A DNA stretch of 64,000 nucleotides from positions 62,001-126,000 of the forward strand of contig NZ_JALKAJ010000004.1 in NCBI RefSeq assembly GCF_023015615.1. The letters run 5' to 3'. The stretch comes from Qipengyuania sp. S6317L1 (GTDB lineage Bacteria; Pseudomonadota; Alphaproteobacteria; Sphingomonadales; Sphingomonadaceae). Every line of letters begins with the position of its first letter. The stretch's first letter is position 1. Position numbers and translations under genes: made by a program. Positions 42,361 to 50,804 of this stretch are shown one piece after another. Under the pieces are notes generated by a model, which searched no databases, was not told the origin of the DNA, and saw only the letters and a list, made by a program, of their open reading frames with translations.

Positions 42361-42951
42361 ATGAGACGAAAATGGGTAACTGGCGTGTGTTGCGGGCTCG
42401 CAATTGCGATCCCCGCCATCGCTCAGGCGCAGGAGTTCCGGGTCTTTGATCATCGACTGAGCAGGGTCGAAAAGCCGGTAGACAATGAAGTTATGTACGA
42501 TCCTTCTCTGGCGGTCATTGGGACCGAAGGAGGGTACCCATCGGCCGCCAACCGAAGTTTCAAGGAGACGCTCTACGAACCCCTCATCCGCCAAGCTGAA
42601 GCAAGGTATCGATTGCCGCCTCGCTTGCTCCAAGCATTGGTCTGGCAAGAATCCCGGTTTAATCCAATGGCGATCAGTCCGGCTGGTGCTGCCGGACTTG
42701 CGCAACTTATGCCTGCAACCGCACGAGAACTCGGCGTAACCAATCGGCACGACCCAGCTCAGAATATCGACGGTGGCGCGCGATATCTAAGGCAGATGCT
42801 CGACCGGTTTGGTGCGATCCATCTCGCATTGGCGGCCTACAATGCGGGACCCGGCGCGGTATCCCGTGCTGGTGGAATTCCAAGAAATCGGGAAACGCCG
42901 GGATATGTGAGGAGCGTTATCCAAAGATGGATGGCATACGGAGCACTATGA
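42361..42951 (+). CDS. Lytic transglycosylase with signal peptide
   Basis: Periplasmic peptidoglycan-cleaving enzyme of 196 residues. The signal peptide ends at IAQA-QEF. The catalytic glutamate is Glu97 in VWQESRFNP; SPAGAAGLAQLMPATA and LALAAYNAGPGAV are the other family motifs. Such enzymes (VirB1-like) open the wall for conjugation channels. AAGAGAG precedes the ATG. It is followed with a four-base overlap by the small gene at 42948. Confidence 0.92.
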   Translation: MRRKWVTGVCCGLAIAIPAIAQAQEFRVFDHRLSRVEKPVDNEVMYDPSLAVIGTEGGYPSAANRSFKETLYEPLIRQAEARYRLPPRLLQALVWQESRFNPMAISPAGAAGLAQLMPATARELGVTNRHDPAQNIDGGARYLRQMLDRFGAIHLALAAYNAGPGAVSRAGGIPRNRETPGYVRSVIQRWMAYGAL

Positions 42952-43151
42952 ACACGAATCGGAAAAGGATCAGCGGACGGCTCGAGCATCTCCCGCGTGG
43001 GGCAGCTATCGTGACAGATGCAGGCGACCACTGGGTTCTGGAAGGCTACGAACCATCGAACGATGACTTCGGTTTCGAGGTCACCGCCGAGGGTGTCGTT
43101 GTGGGCTTTGACCGCCTTCGAGTTGAGTGGCTGGGCCAAGTCCCGGCATAG
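42948..43151 (+). CDS. Small DUF5818-like protein
   Basis: Sixty-seven residues with two or three predicted strands; RISGRLEHLPRGAAIVTDAGDHWVLEG and VEWLGQV are like the short DUF5818 proteins of sphingomonads, an assignment from memory with limited certainty. ATGA overlap with the transglycosylase gene shows cotranslation. Function unknown. Confidence 0.6.
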   Translation: MNTNRKRISGRLEHLPRGAAIVTDAGDHWVLEGYEPSNDDFGFEVTAEGVVVGFDRLRVEWLGQVPA

Positions 43152-43160
43152 CACGCTAAA

Positions 43161-44414
43161 TCACGCAGCTCTCAAGATCGCAACATTGCCTGTTTTTCCG
43201 CGCATCGCATCGAGGAAGTTCGCCCAATCTTGAAGCATCGCGCGACGGGGCGCCAGATACTCTGCGGCATTATAGGCCCCGCGAACTTCGTTCTCCTCGC
43301 TATGAGCCAGTTGAAGCTCGACCCAGTCTTCATGGTACTTTCGGATCCACATTGGCGGTTGGCCGACTTCGACAAGCTGTTCATTGGCCCATGTGCTCGC
43401 AAGACCTCTGAAGCCATGAACAGTCTGCCGACCGTGATAGCCCAGACGATACAAACCATAGATCATGGTGTTTTCGGATAGCGGCACTCCACGCTTCTGG
43501 CCGGGAAAGACATAGTCACTTTGAGAACATGCGATCATGTCCTTGGCGAGCGAAGCGGCTTGCATTGACAATGGTACGATATGCTCACGGTGCATCTTCA
43601 TTCGATCAGGCCCGATGCGCCAAAGCGGAGAGTTTCCTTCTAGATCCTCGAACTCGTGCTTCTTGGCAAAACGAAGTTCCTTCGTTCTGACCCATGTCAG
43701 AAGCGCGAAGGTGAGCGCTGCGCGAGTAATCTCGGAGCGTCGCTCCCCTTCTTCATTGTATTGATCCAGCTTGTTTATGAGCTCTGGCAACAGAGCGAGC
43801 GGCAGTTTGGCCATATGCTTTACGCGAGGTCGCGGCTTCAGAGCGCCGCGAAGATGAGCCGTGGGGTCCGCATCGCAAAGCCCACTCGCGATGGCGAACT
43901 GGAAAACTTGGCCAATGCTCTGCTTCGCACGCCGACTGATATCCAGAGCCCCCCGTTCTTCAATATTGCGGATCACGCCTAAAACTTCAGGGGGGGTGAT
44001 CTCGTGCATCATCCTTTCGCCCAATACCGGAAACACGTCCCGTTCCATCCGAGACCAGACACGCTTCGCATGAGCTGGATCAAGGCTGCTCTTTCGATTC
44101 TTGTGCCACATCTCAGCAACAGCCTTGAAGGTTTTCTCTGGCTCGAAATCTCGACCAGGCTTGTGGACCATCGGATCCTTGCCTTCGGCCAAGGCAGCCC
44201 TTGCAAGCGTCTTCAACTCACGCGCAGCCGCTATTCCGACGTCAGGATAAGCACCAAAGGAAAGCAGCTTCTCCTTTCCGCGATAGCGGTATTTCATGCG
44301 CCAGAGCTTCGAACCGTTCGCTTTTACGAGGAGGAATAGCCCTTCACCGTCGGCAAGCTTGTAGGGTCGTTCTGCCGCCTTCGCATTCTTGATCTGAATC
44401 TCACTCAAAGCCAT
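43161..44414 (-). CDS. P4-type integrase of the element
   Basis: Tyrosine recombinase of 417 residues with an N-terminal arm-binding domain (LSEIQIKNAKAAERPYKLADGEGLFLLV in part), then core-binding and catalytic domains: LTWVRTKELR (Arg), VHGFRGLAST (His-x-x-Arg), LAHSEENEVRGAYN (His, Tyr). Start at the ATG at 44414. It is 180 bases from the 3' end of the tRNA gene and points away from it, as in islands integrated in tRNA genes. It most probably integrated the whole element. Confidence 0.92.
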   Translation of the reverse strand: MALSEIQIKNAKAAERPYKLADGEGLFLLVKANGSKLWRMKYRYRGKEKLLSFGAYPDVGIAAARELKTLARAALAEGKDPMVHKPGRDFEPEKTFKAVAEMWHKNRKSSLDPAHAKRVWSRMERDVFPVLGERMMHEITPPEVLGVIRNIEERGALDISRRAKQSIGQVFQFAIASGLCDADPTAHLRGALKPRPRVKHMAKLPLALLPELINKLDQYNEEGERRSEITRAALTFALLTWVRTKELRFAKKHEFEDLEGNSPLWRIGPDRMKMHREHIVPLSMQAASLAKDMIACSQSDYVFPGQKRGVPLSENTMIYGLYRLGYHGRQTVHGFRGLASTWANEQLVEVGQPPMWIRKYHEDWVELQLAHSEENEVRGAYNAAEYLAPRRAMLQDWANFLDAMRGKTGNVAILRAA

Positions 44415-44415
44415 T

Positions 44416-44467
44416 GGGGGTATCGCTCCTTTTCGGTACCCCCCGAAAGTACCCCCAAAATACCCCC
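44416..44467. repeat. TACCCCC repeats upstream of the integrase (possible arm sites)
   Basis: TACCCCC occurs at 44437, 44450 and 44461, and inverted as GGGGGTA at 44416. Spacing of 11-13 bases suits arm-type binding sites of a tyrosine integrase near its attachment site. Not verified. Confidence 0.5.
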
Positions 44468-44592
44468 ACTCCAAATCCGGCTTCAAGCGCATGCAAGCGA
44501 ACGCAAGCGGACGCGAATCAGCGACATGGTTTTGATTTCATTGTTTTTTTCGGATTTATACGGAAGAATGCGAACCCATGCGGATTCGAGAA

Positions 44593-44669
44593 TGGTAGCG
44601 GAGGAGGGACTTGAACCCCCGACACGCGGATTATGATTCCGCTGCTCTAACCACCTGAGCTACTCCGCC
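44593..44669 (-). tRNA. tRNA with CAU anticodon (Met, or Ile2)
   Basis: Cloverleaf of 77 bases with encoded CCA at 44593-44595. Acceptor GGCGGAG pairs with CTCCGCT, the anticodon stem GCGGA/TCCGC encloses ATCATAA with CAT at the anticodon, and the T-loop is GTTCAAGTC. CAU could be elongator Met or lysidine-modified Ile; I favour Met. The integrase lies beyond its 3' end, so the gene is the likely integration site, with the 3' part kept intact by the element. Confidence 0.93.
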
Positions 44670-44766
44670 CCAAGGGCAACTGACAATGAAAACGCATCAT
44701 CAGATTCGCGAGGCTTAATGCCTCAAGCGAGGGCGCGCTTTAGGGCGCTGCTGAGGGCTGGTCAAC

Positions 44767-45435
44767 CTAGTTTTGCGCTTCTTCGATCGCCTCGTTCATT
44801 CGCACCACTTTGACAGCCAATGAACGGTTGAATGCGTTGTCCACCGCGCGGCCAATTTCGGGCAGGCTCTGCGACAATTGCGCAAGCGCATCCCGGTCAA
44901 TTCTGGCATAGCGTAGAGGGTGCACCACCGTCACCGTCGCGGTTGCCCCGTCGCCTGAAATGTGGCTGATCTCCCCGACAAATTCACCGTGTCCACACTC
45001 GCTGACCAACTGGCCATCGCGCTTGATCGAAACACGGCCCGTGGCGATGTAGATCAGGGGTGGGTCGATCTGATGCTGCTCCATCAAGACCTCGCCCAGC
45101 TTGCCATCGCGCCATTGCATGAGGTCGCGCAGACGGTTTTGCTTGGACGGGTCCTCAATCTGCATCACATGATCGAACAATTCGCGCTCTTCGCTGGTCA
45201 TGGAGCCCGATCTGGCGCGATGCCAAAGCTGGTACAGTCTGGCCGCATTCACCACTGTGAACAGAGCCGCAAGTGCAAGCTCAAGCCCGATATTGCCCGC
45301 AAAGGCGAAATACAAAACGGCGAAAACCCCGCCGACAAGCAGCAGCAGACGCATCAGTCGCACTTGATGCGGCGCCATTGCTGCCAAAAGGGCGATCCCT
45401 GCTATCCACCCAGAAGCCGTGCTTAAATCGGACAT
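44767..45435 (-). CDS. Membrane protein with cyclic-nucleotide-binding-like domain (Popeye-like layout)
   Basis: The 222-residue protein has three hydrophobic segments in the first 70 residues and a C-terminal domain of the cyclic nucleotide-binding fold: GEVLMEQHQIDPPLIYIATGRV, GQLVSECGHGEFVGEISHISGDGATATVTVV (parts). This three-helix plus binding-domain order is that of Popeye proteins. The phosphate-binding cassette is only partly conserved, so cyclic nucleotide binding is not certain. First core gene beside the tRNA. Confidence 0.75.
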   Translation of the reverse strand: MSDLSTASGWIAGIALLAAMAPHQVRLMRLLLLVGGVFAVLYFAFAGNIGLELALAALFTVVNAARLYQLWHRARSGSMTSEERELFDHVMQIEDPSKQNRLRDLMQWRDGKLGEVLMEQHQIDPPLIYIATGRVSIKRDGQLVSECGHGEFVGEISHISGDGATATVTVVHPLRYARIDRDALAQLSQSLPEIGRAVDNAFNRSLAVKVVRMNEAIEEAQN

Positions 45436-45483
45436 GTTTCCCCTTGCACCTAACCCCGATCAAGGTGTCTCCTTGATAGCCCC

Positions 45484-46005
45484 TTATACTAGCTCTTCTT
45501 TCCCGCGAAAGGCACTAGTCTTGATCTTCTCCCATGGACCATCCTTGTAAAGGTGCAAATCGAGGGCCGGAAAGGCAAAGTTTCGCGGTTCGATTGTGGG
45601 AATGAGCTCAGCCTGAAGCGCGCGGGCTTCGCTTTTGGTCACCTTGTTCTGGATGGTGATGTGTGGGCGCGGCTCATGAAGGTCCTGCGCGGTCAGGCTG
45701 CCGTGAAAATGCTCTGCGATCAGCGCGCGAAGCGCAAGGAGAGGTTCGCTTTGAAGCGCGATGGCCGTTCCTTTGCCAAGATCCATAACGCCAGTGACCA
45801 GGGCCTTCGGGGGCGCAAATTCGCGCGTCACTTGCGGTAGAAAGTCCTTGAGCTCCTCGAACAGTGATGGCGCAAAGGAGTGAAACATGGTCACATGGGC
45901 ATGAAGATGGTTGCGCTCCGGCGGGTAATGCTCACGGCGAAGCCGGTCTGCCCAACCTTGTATGTCGGGCGGGAGGACGGCAGTAACAATGAACGGACGC
46001 GACAT
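45484..46005 (-). CDS. 2'-5' RNA ligase-like 2H phosphoesterase
   Basis: Member of the 2H family, 173 residues, with the two H-x-T/S motifs in HAHVTMF and PHITIQ. Relatives open 2',3'-cyclic phosphates or join 2'-5' ends of RNA. Its substrate here is unknown. It stands alone between mltG and the Popeye-like gene on the minus strand. Confidence 0.88.
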   Translation of the reverse strand: MSRPFIVTAVLPPDIQGWADRLRREHYPPERNHLHAHVTMFHSFAPSLFEELKDFLPQVTREFAPPKALVTGVMDLGKGTAIALQSEPLLALRALIAEHFHGSLTAQDLHEPRPHITIQNKVTKSEARALQAELIPTIEPRNFAFPALDLHLYKDGPWEKIKTSAFRGKEELV

Positions 46006-46106
46006 TACGATTTGCGCGCCGAGGACCGTTGGACAGCATGACGGCGGCGGACCTTATTCACTCCCGGCGCGCCATTAGGCAAAGGGAACTCTCCTGGCGC
46101 GGGCCA

Positions 46107-47078
46107 TTACTCCATTTCCCCGCGCTCGCGGCGCAGTTGGAACCAGCGTCCAACCGCCTCATTATGCGCATCGAGTGTCTCGTTGAACTCATGACCGCCA
46201 GTGCCATCGGCGACCATGAAAAGGTAATCGTGGTCCTCCGGGTTAAGCACAGCGGCGATGCTCTCGCGCCCCGGATTGGTGATCGGCCCATCGGGAAGGC
46301 CCAGCATTGTGTAGGTATTGTAGCCATTGACCGCCGCAATTTCGGATTGACGAATGCGGCGCCCCAGAGGCTTGCCCTTGGTGATCGGATAGATAATCGT
46401 CGGATCGGCTTGCAGCATCATGCCTGTGCGAAGACGATTGGAATACAGCCCCGCGACAGTCCTGCGCTCGCTCGGAGTACCGGTTTCCTTCTCCACGATA
46501 CTGGCAAGGGTCACAGCCTCGCGCATGGTAGAGACAACGGTCCTGTCACTGCGCTCTGCCCAGGCTTCGGAAACGTAAAGGTCCATCGCCTCCTGCATCT
46601 GGTCGATAAGGCTCTGGCGAGATTGTCCGCGTTCGTAGGAATAGGTGTCAGGCATGACCGAGCCTTCGAGCGGCACGTCCGCTTCGCCGGTCAGCAATTC
46701 TTCAGCCATGAGCCGCTCCCACACCAGCACACTCGGCATGCCTTCCGGTATGGTGATGAAGCGGCGGATGACGTCGCCCGACTGGAACATCGTGAGGATG
46801 TCGCCCTGGCTCATCCCGGGCTCAAGCTCAAACTCGCCCGCCTGGATCGGATCGGATGATCCGAACACGCGCGCGTACAGGAGAAAGCCGTCCGCTGACG
46901 AGATATGACCAGCTGTCTCGAGGTCGCGCGCCACCGTGGTGAGCGACGATCCGGCAGGGATCAGGAAAGGCGTTTGCGCATCGACCGTCGCTTCGCCCAT
47001 CACTCTCGTGCCGAGCAGGAGAAGCCCTGCGACAAAGATCGCAAGGCCAAGCCCGACGGTCCAGCCGAGCTTTTTCAT
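46107..47078 (-). CDS. mltG: Endolytic transglycosylase MltG
   Basis: Inner-membrane murein transglycosylase of 323 residues that limits glycan strand length. One N-terminal membrane helix (LGLAIFVAGLLLLG) is followed by a LysM-like part and the catalytic domain with the glutamate in ASIVEKETG and LQADPTIIYPI. It directly follows fabF (four bases between), an order common in proteobacteria (acpP, fabF, mltG). Confidence 0.94.
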   Translation of the reverse strand: MKKLGWTVGLGLAIFVAGLLLLGTRVMGEATVDAQTPFLIPAGSSLTTVARDLETAGHISSADGFLLYARVFGSSDPIQAGEFELEPGMSQGDILTMFQSGDVIRRFITIPEGMPSVLVWERLMAEELLTGEADVPLEGSVMPDTYSYERGQSRQSLIDQMQEAMDLYVSEAWAERSDRTVVSTMREAVTLASIVEKETGTPSERRTVAGLYSNRLRTGMMLQADPTIIYPITKGKPLGRRIRQSEIAAVNGYNTYTMLGLPDGPITNPGRESIAAVLNPEDHDYLFMVADGTGGHEFNETLDAHNEAVGRWFQLRRERGEME

Positions 47079-47082
47079 TTCC

Positions 47083-48342
47083 CTAGTCTACTTTCTGCAT
47101 AACGAGCGAGGCATTGGTGCCGCCAAAGCCGAAGCTGTTGTTGAGCACAGCGCGCACTTCGCGCTTCTTCGCTGTGTGAGGCACAAGGTCGATGCCCTCG
47201 GTGCCCTCGTCGGGGGTATCGAGGTTCAGCGTTGGCGGCACGATCTGATCGCGCAATGCCAGAACGCAGAACACCGCTTCCACAGCGCCTGCACCGCCCA
47301 GAAGGTGGCCGATGGCGCTCTTGGTCGAACTCATCGAAGCACCCGAAAGCCCTTCGCCCAGCACGCGCTTCACCGCGGCAAGCTCGATCGTGTCGGCCAT
47401 GGTCGATGTGCCATGCGCATTCACATAGTCGATGTCGCCTGCACCAAGACCCGCCTTCTTGAGTGCCATTTTCATCGCAAGCTCAGCGCCCTTGCCCTCT
47501 GGATGCGGGGCGGTCACGTGATAGGCATCGCCCGAAAGGCCATAGCCGGTGACTTCGGCGTAAATCTTTGCGCCGCGTGCTTTGGCGTGTTCGTATTCTT
47601 CGAGCACGAGCATGCCTGCGCCCTCGCCCATGACGAAACCTTCGCGGTCCTTGTCGTAGGGACGGCTAGCCTCTTTGGGACGGTCGTTGAAGCTGGTGTT
47701 GAGAGCACGTGCCTGCGCGAACCCAGCGATCCCCAGCGGGTTCACCGTGCTTTCCGCGCCGCCAGCGACCATGATATCGGCATCATCCATCGCGATCATG
47801 CGCGCCGCGTCCCCGATGGAGTGCGCGCCGGTGGAGCACGCCGTCACCACAGAGTGGTTTGGCCCCATGAAGCCGTATTTGATTTGCACCTGCCCCGTAA
47901 TGAGGTTGATGAGGCGCCCGTGCACAAAGTGCGGGGAAACCCGTCCGGGTCCACGCTCGTGCAGGTTGATGCTTTCTTTCTCAATCCCGGGAAGCCCGCC
48001 GATGCCAGAACCGATAGAGCAGCCAACGCGCTCTTTTTCTTCGTCGGAAAGGTCGGTGAGACCTGCATCTTCCAGAGCTTGTCCCGCCGCATCAATGCCA
48101 AGGACGATGAACGGATCGACCTGACGCTGGATTTTGCTGTCGACGCGCTTGTCGGGGTCAAAGCCCCACGGGTGGTCCTTGCCCTTCACTTCGCAGGCGA
48201 TGGTGCATTTCTGCCCCTCGGTATCGAAGCGGGTGATCGGCCCGGCGCCACTTTCGCCGGCAATGAGGTTTTTCCACGAGGTCTCCACGTCCCCGCCAAG
48301 CGGAGTGACAAGACCAAGTCCGGTTACAACAACGCGGCGCAT
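47083..48342 (-). CDS. fabF: 3-oxoacyl-ACP synthase II
   Basis: Condensing enzyme of fatty acid elongation, using malonyl-ACP. The catalytic Cys is in VTACSTGAHSIGDA, the two His in NAHGTSTMADTIEL and KSAIGHLLGGAGAVEA. 419 residues is usual. It lies between acpP and mltG, in the typical order. Confidence 0.97.
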   Translation of the reverse strand: MRRVVVTGLGLVTPLGGDVETSWKNLIAGESGAGPITRFDTEGQKCTIACEVKGKDHPWGFDPDKRVDSKIQRQVDPFIVLGIDAAGQALEDAGLTDLSDEEKERVGCSIGSGIGGLPGIEKESINLHERGPGRVSPHFVHGRLINLITGQVQIKYGFMGPNHSVVTACSTGAHSIGDAARMIAMDDADIMVAGGAESTVNPLGIAGFAQARALNTSFNDRPKEASRPYDKDREGFVMGEGAGMLVLEEYEHAKARGAKIYAEVTGYGLSGDAYHVTAPHPEGKGAELAMKMALKKAGLGAGDIDYVNAHGTSTMADTIELAAVKRVLGEGLSGASMSSTKSAIGHLLGGAGAVEAVFCVLALRDQIVPPTLNLDTPDEGTEGIDLVPHTAKKREVRAVLNNSFGFGGTNASLVMQKVD

Positions 48343-48410
48343 GCAATTCTCCCACGGCCATTGATCAAATCAGATCGCGAGGCCCAACTTTGAATAATCC
48401 CAAATACACT

Positions 48411-48448
48411 ACAGGCCCGGCAGCCCCATGATAAGGGCCCGGGCCTGT
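48411..48448 (-). terminator. Strong hairpin between acpP and fabF
   Basis: Ten-bp stem ACAGGCCCGG/CCGGGCCTGT plus inner pairs CAGCCC/GGGC, loop CATGATAA. No T-tract, so it may act as an attenuator or mRNA-end stabiliser that lets acpP be made in excess over fabF. Confidence 0.6.
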
Positions 48449-48518
48449 CGGTCAGATGCCCGTTTGCAACGGGCAAGCTGAAGGCGTTTGAGCCCCTAGG
48501 GCTTAACCCCAAAGAAAC

Positions 48519-48755
48519 TCAGCTTTGTGTTTCTTCGATGAACTTGGTCGCATCGCCGACGGTTGCGATCTTTTCAGCCGCATCATCGGGGATTTCCACG
48601 CCAAACTCTTCTTCAAAAGCCATCACCAGCTCGACGATGTCGAGGCTGTCAGCGCCCAGATCATCGATGAAGCTTGCTTCTTGCGTAACTTTGTCTGCTT
48701 CGACGCCGAGATGTTCGACGACAATTTTCTGCACGCGGGTTGCAGTATCGCTCAT
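48519..48755 (-). CDS. acpP: Acyl carrier protein
   Basis: Acidic 78-residue carrier of fatty acyl chains. The phosphopantetheine site is the Ser in [15 protein letters not shown]. It is expressed upstream of fabF on the same strand. Confidence 0.98.
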   Translation of the reverse strand: MSDTATRVQKIVVEHLGVEADKVTQEASFIDDLGADSLDIVELVMAFEEEFGVEIPDDAAEKIATVGDATKFIEETQS

Positions 48756-48952
48756 GTTTATCCCTCTTGAACTTCGGGTTTTAAAACTTGGACCCTCGCC
48801 CTAGAGGTGGGTTCGATGGAGTGCAAGTCAAGATGCACGAAAGCGAGGGAAATCGCGAAAAGAGCTGAAGCCCCCTTCGCGGGCTTGGTTGGCCATTGAA
48901 AAGGTGTGGTCCCTTTTTGGGGATCAGGACCATTGTTGGTAACAGGGCGCCT

Positions 48953-49963
48953 ATGAAACGTTTTTTCTCCGAATTTCAGACGCTCCACGCCCCGTTGCGC
49001 GAGCTAAACAATGGCGAATGGATGGAATTTGCCGAAAGCCCTGCGCGTGTCGCTTCCATGCTGGATGCCCTTGGTCCAGTCGAAACACCAACCGATCACG
49101 GGTTGGAATCGATCCATGCTGTTCACGATACCGATTACGTGGAATTTCTTGAAAGCGCCCATGCCGATTGGCTTGAAGCCGGTCGCGAGGGTGACGCGAT
49201 TGGCTACGCCTTCCCGGCTGTTCACCGCCGTAAACTCGACCTTGCGCGAATCGATGGGAGGCTGGGCGCCTACGGGTTTGACGCAGCGACACCCATTGCA
49301 AGCGGCACGTGGAAAGCCGCCTATTGGGGCGCACAGACCGCGCTAAGCGCCTTTGATGAGGTTGCGAACGGTGACACCATGGCCTTTGCCCTGTGCCGTC
49401 CGCCCGGGCACCACTCAGGCCGCGATTACTTCGGCGGATACTGCTTTTTGAACAATGCAGCGATCGTCGCTCAGGCTGCGGCGACGCGCGGCCTTGGCCC
49501 CGTCGCAATCCTTGATGTCGATTATCACCACGGGAACGGCACACAGGACATTTTCTACGAGCGAGGCGATGTGTTCTTCGCCTCTATCCACGCCGATCCA
49601 GCGATGGATTATCCCTATTTCTGGGGCCATGCCGATGAGGTGGGGGCAGTCGAGGGAGAAGGCGCAACCTTCAACCAGCCCTTGCCGCGGGGCACCACAT
49701 GGGAAGGTTATGCACCGGCCCTCGACCGCGCTCTGGACCGCATCGCCAGATTTGGCGCAAAATTCCTCGTGATAAGCTACGGCGCGGACACGTTCGAAGC
49801 AGACCCGATCTCGCACCTGAAGCTCACGACACAGGATATGGGCCGTATCGGCGAACGTATTGCGACGCTCGCATTGCCAAGCGTTACCGTGATGGAGGGC
49901 GGCTACAATATAGAGGCGCTTGGCCGGAATGTGGATGCCTTCATAAACGGCCTGACGCGCTGA
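48953..49963 (+). CDS. Histone deacetylase family protein (acetylpolyamine amidohydrolase-like)
   Basis: Zinc-dependent deacetylase of 336 residues. CRPPGHHSGRDYFGGYCFLNN, LDVDYHHGNGTQDIFY and MEGGYN give the catalytic His pair, the zinc ligands Asp and His, and the Tyr. Bacterial relatives deacetylate acetylpolyamines or similar small amides. ATG at 48953 (MKRFFSEFQ) is the family-like start; an extension to 48896 is not supported. Divergent from acpP with about 200 bases between. Confidence 0.92.
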   Translation: MKRFFSEFQTLHAPLRELNNGEWMEFAESPARVASMLDALGPVETPTDHGLESIHAVHDTDYVEFLESAHADWLEAGREGDAIGYAFPAVHRRKLDLARIDGRLGAYGFDAATPIASGTWKAAYWGAQTALSAFDEVANGDTMAFALCRPPGHHSGRDYFGGYCFLNNAAIVAQAAATRGLGPVAILDVDYHHGNGTQDIFYERGDVFFASIHADPAMDYPYFWGHADEVGAVEGEGATFNQPLPRGTTWEGYAPALDRALDRIARFGAKFLVISYGADTFEADPISHLKLTTQDMGRIGERIATLALPSVTVMEGGYNIEALGRNVDAFINGLTR

Positions 49964-50105
49964 CCTGCGATATCACGGGCTATCGCGGCTCACCCACGGT
50001 CCAGCGGCAATATGGAACGATCGCCCGCCCCAACCCGTAGAAGGAGTGGAAGCACGGCACATGAGGTGCCTAAGCGAGACCAATACAACCCCATCAAGGA
50101 GACCC

Positions 50106-50540
50106 ATGAACAATATTAACACAATTCAATCGCTTACACAGACAACATTTGATTCGGTCGAAGGCTATAAGGTAGCCATGCAAAAGGCCGAAAGTCCGGC
50201 ACTAACAAGTGCACTGGATCGCCACCTGAATTCGCGTCAGGAAACCCTCGCAAGGTTGAATACCGCGCTTGAGCGTCAGGGCGAAAACCGGATTACCTCG
50301 AAAAGCATGAGCGCAGATGCGCACCAGATGTTCACCAGCATCAGTGACGCGTTTTCAGACGGCGACGAAGCCGCAGCCAAGCGTGTCGAGGAAGGCGAAG
50401 ACTATATCGCCGGCAAGTTCAAGGATGCGCTGGAAGACAAAGAGCTCGACATGGAGTCGCGTAACCTGCTCCAAGGCGCCTATCAGGAAATTGCCCAGGG
50501 CGAACGCTTCAGCGACATGCTCGAGAAGCAATACTCATAA
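50106..50540 (+). CDS. DUF2383 four-helix-bundle protein
   Basis: Ferritin-like helical protein of 144 residues (PA2169 group). TFDSVEGYKVAMQKAE, LNSRQETLARLNTALE and GEDYIAGKFKDALED mark the helices. AAGGAG lies six bases before the ATG. Function unknown; relatives are often stress-induced. Confidence 0.85.
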   Translation: MNNINTIQSLTQTTFDSVEGYKVAMQKAESPALTSALDRHLNSRQETLARLNTALERQGENRITSKSMSADAHQMFTSISDAFSDGDEAAAKRVEEGEDYIAGKFKDALEDKELDMESRNLLQGAYQEIAQGERFSDMLEKQYS

Positions 50541-50804
50541 CGCCTGAAAAACACTGGCCTGAAAACACTGGCCTGAAAAAGCTGGGACGATATCGCAAGC
50601 GGGTACTTGCGGACCGGGCGTTGAGCGTGCTCCCCGATGGGGCACAGTCACTTCGGGTTGAGCGACGCTCCGCTCCTTCTCAGAAAAACTATAAATTGCC
50701 CGATCAAACTGCCGCCCGGCCCCTGCTATTGAGGGTCCGGGCGTTTTTTTGTGCCAGCGAGGCCGCCTTGCGCGCTCCAGAAGGGCGCGCGTGGCGAGCT
50801 TTTG
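50541..50804 (+). other. Intergenic region with short tandem repeat and terminator
   Basis: Contains AACACTGGCCTGAAA twice in tandem directly after the gene (50549-50577) and ends in a terminator at 50713-50750. Between them lie about 130 bases with local hairpins, which could belong to a long 3' untranslated region or a small RNA. Confidence 0.5.
50713..50750 (+). terminator. Intrinsic terminator on the plus strand
   Basis: Stem CGCCCGG-CCC against GGG-CCGGGCG with one mismatch, loop of seven or more bases, then TTTTTTT. It lies 170 bases after the DUF2383 stop, between convergent genes. Confidence 0.85.

Noticed and set aside
46936..48393. 485-codon open frame on the plus strand
   Set aside because: Shadow of fabF and mltG; both minus-strand genes are certain.
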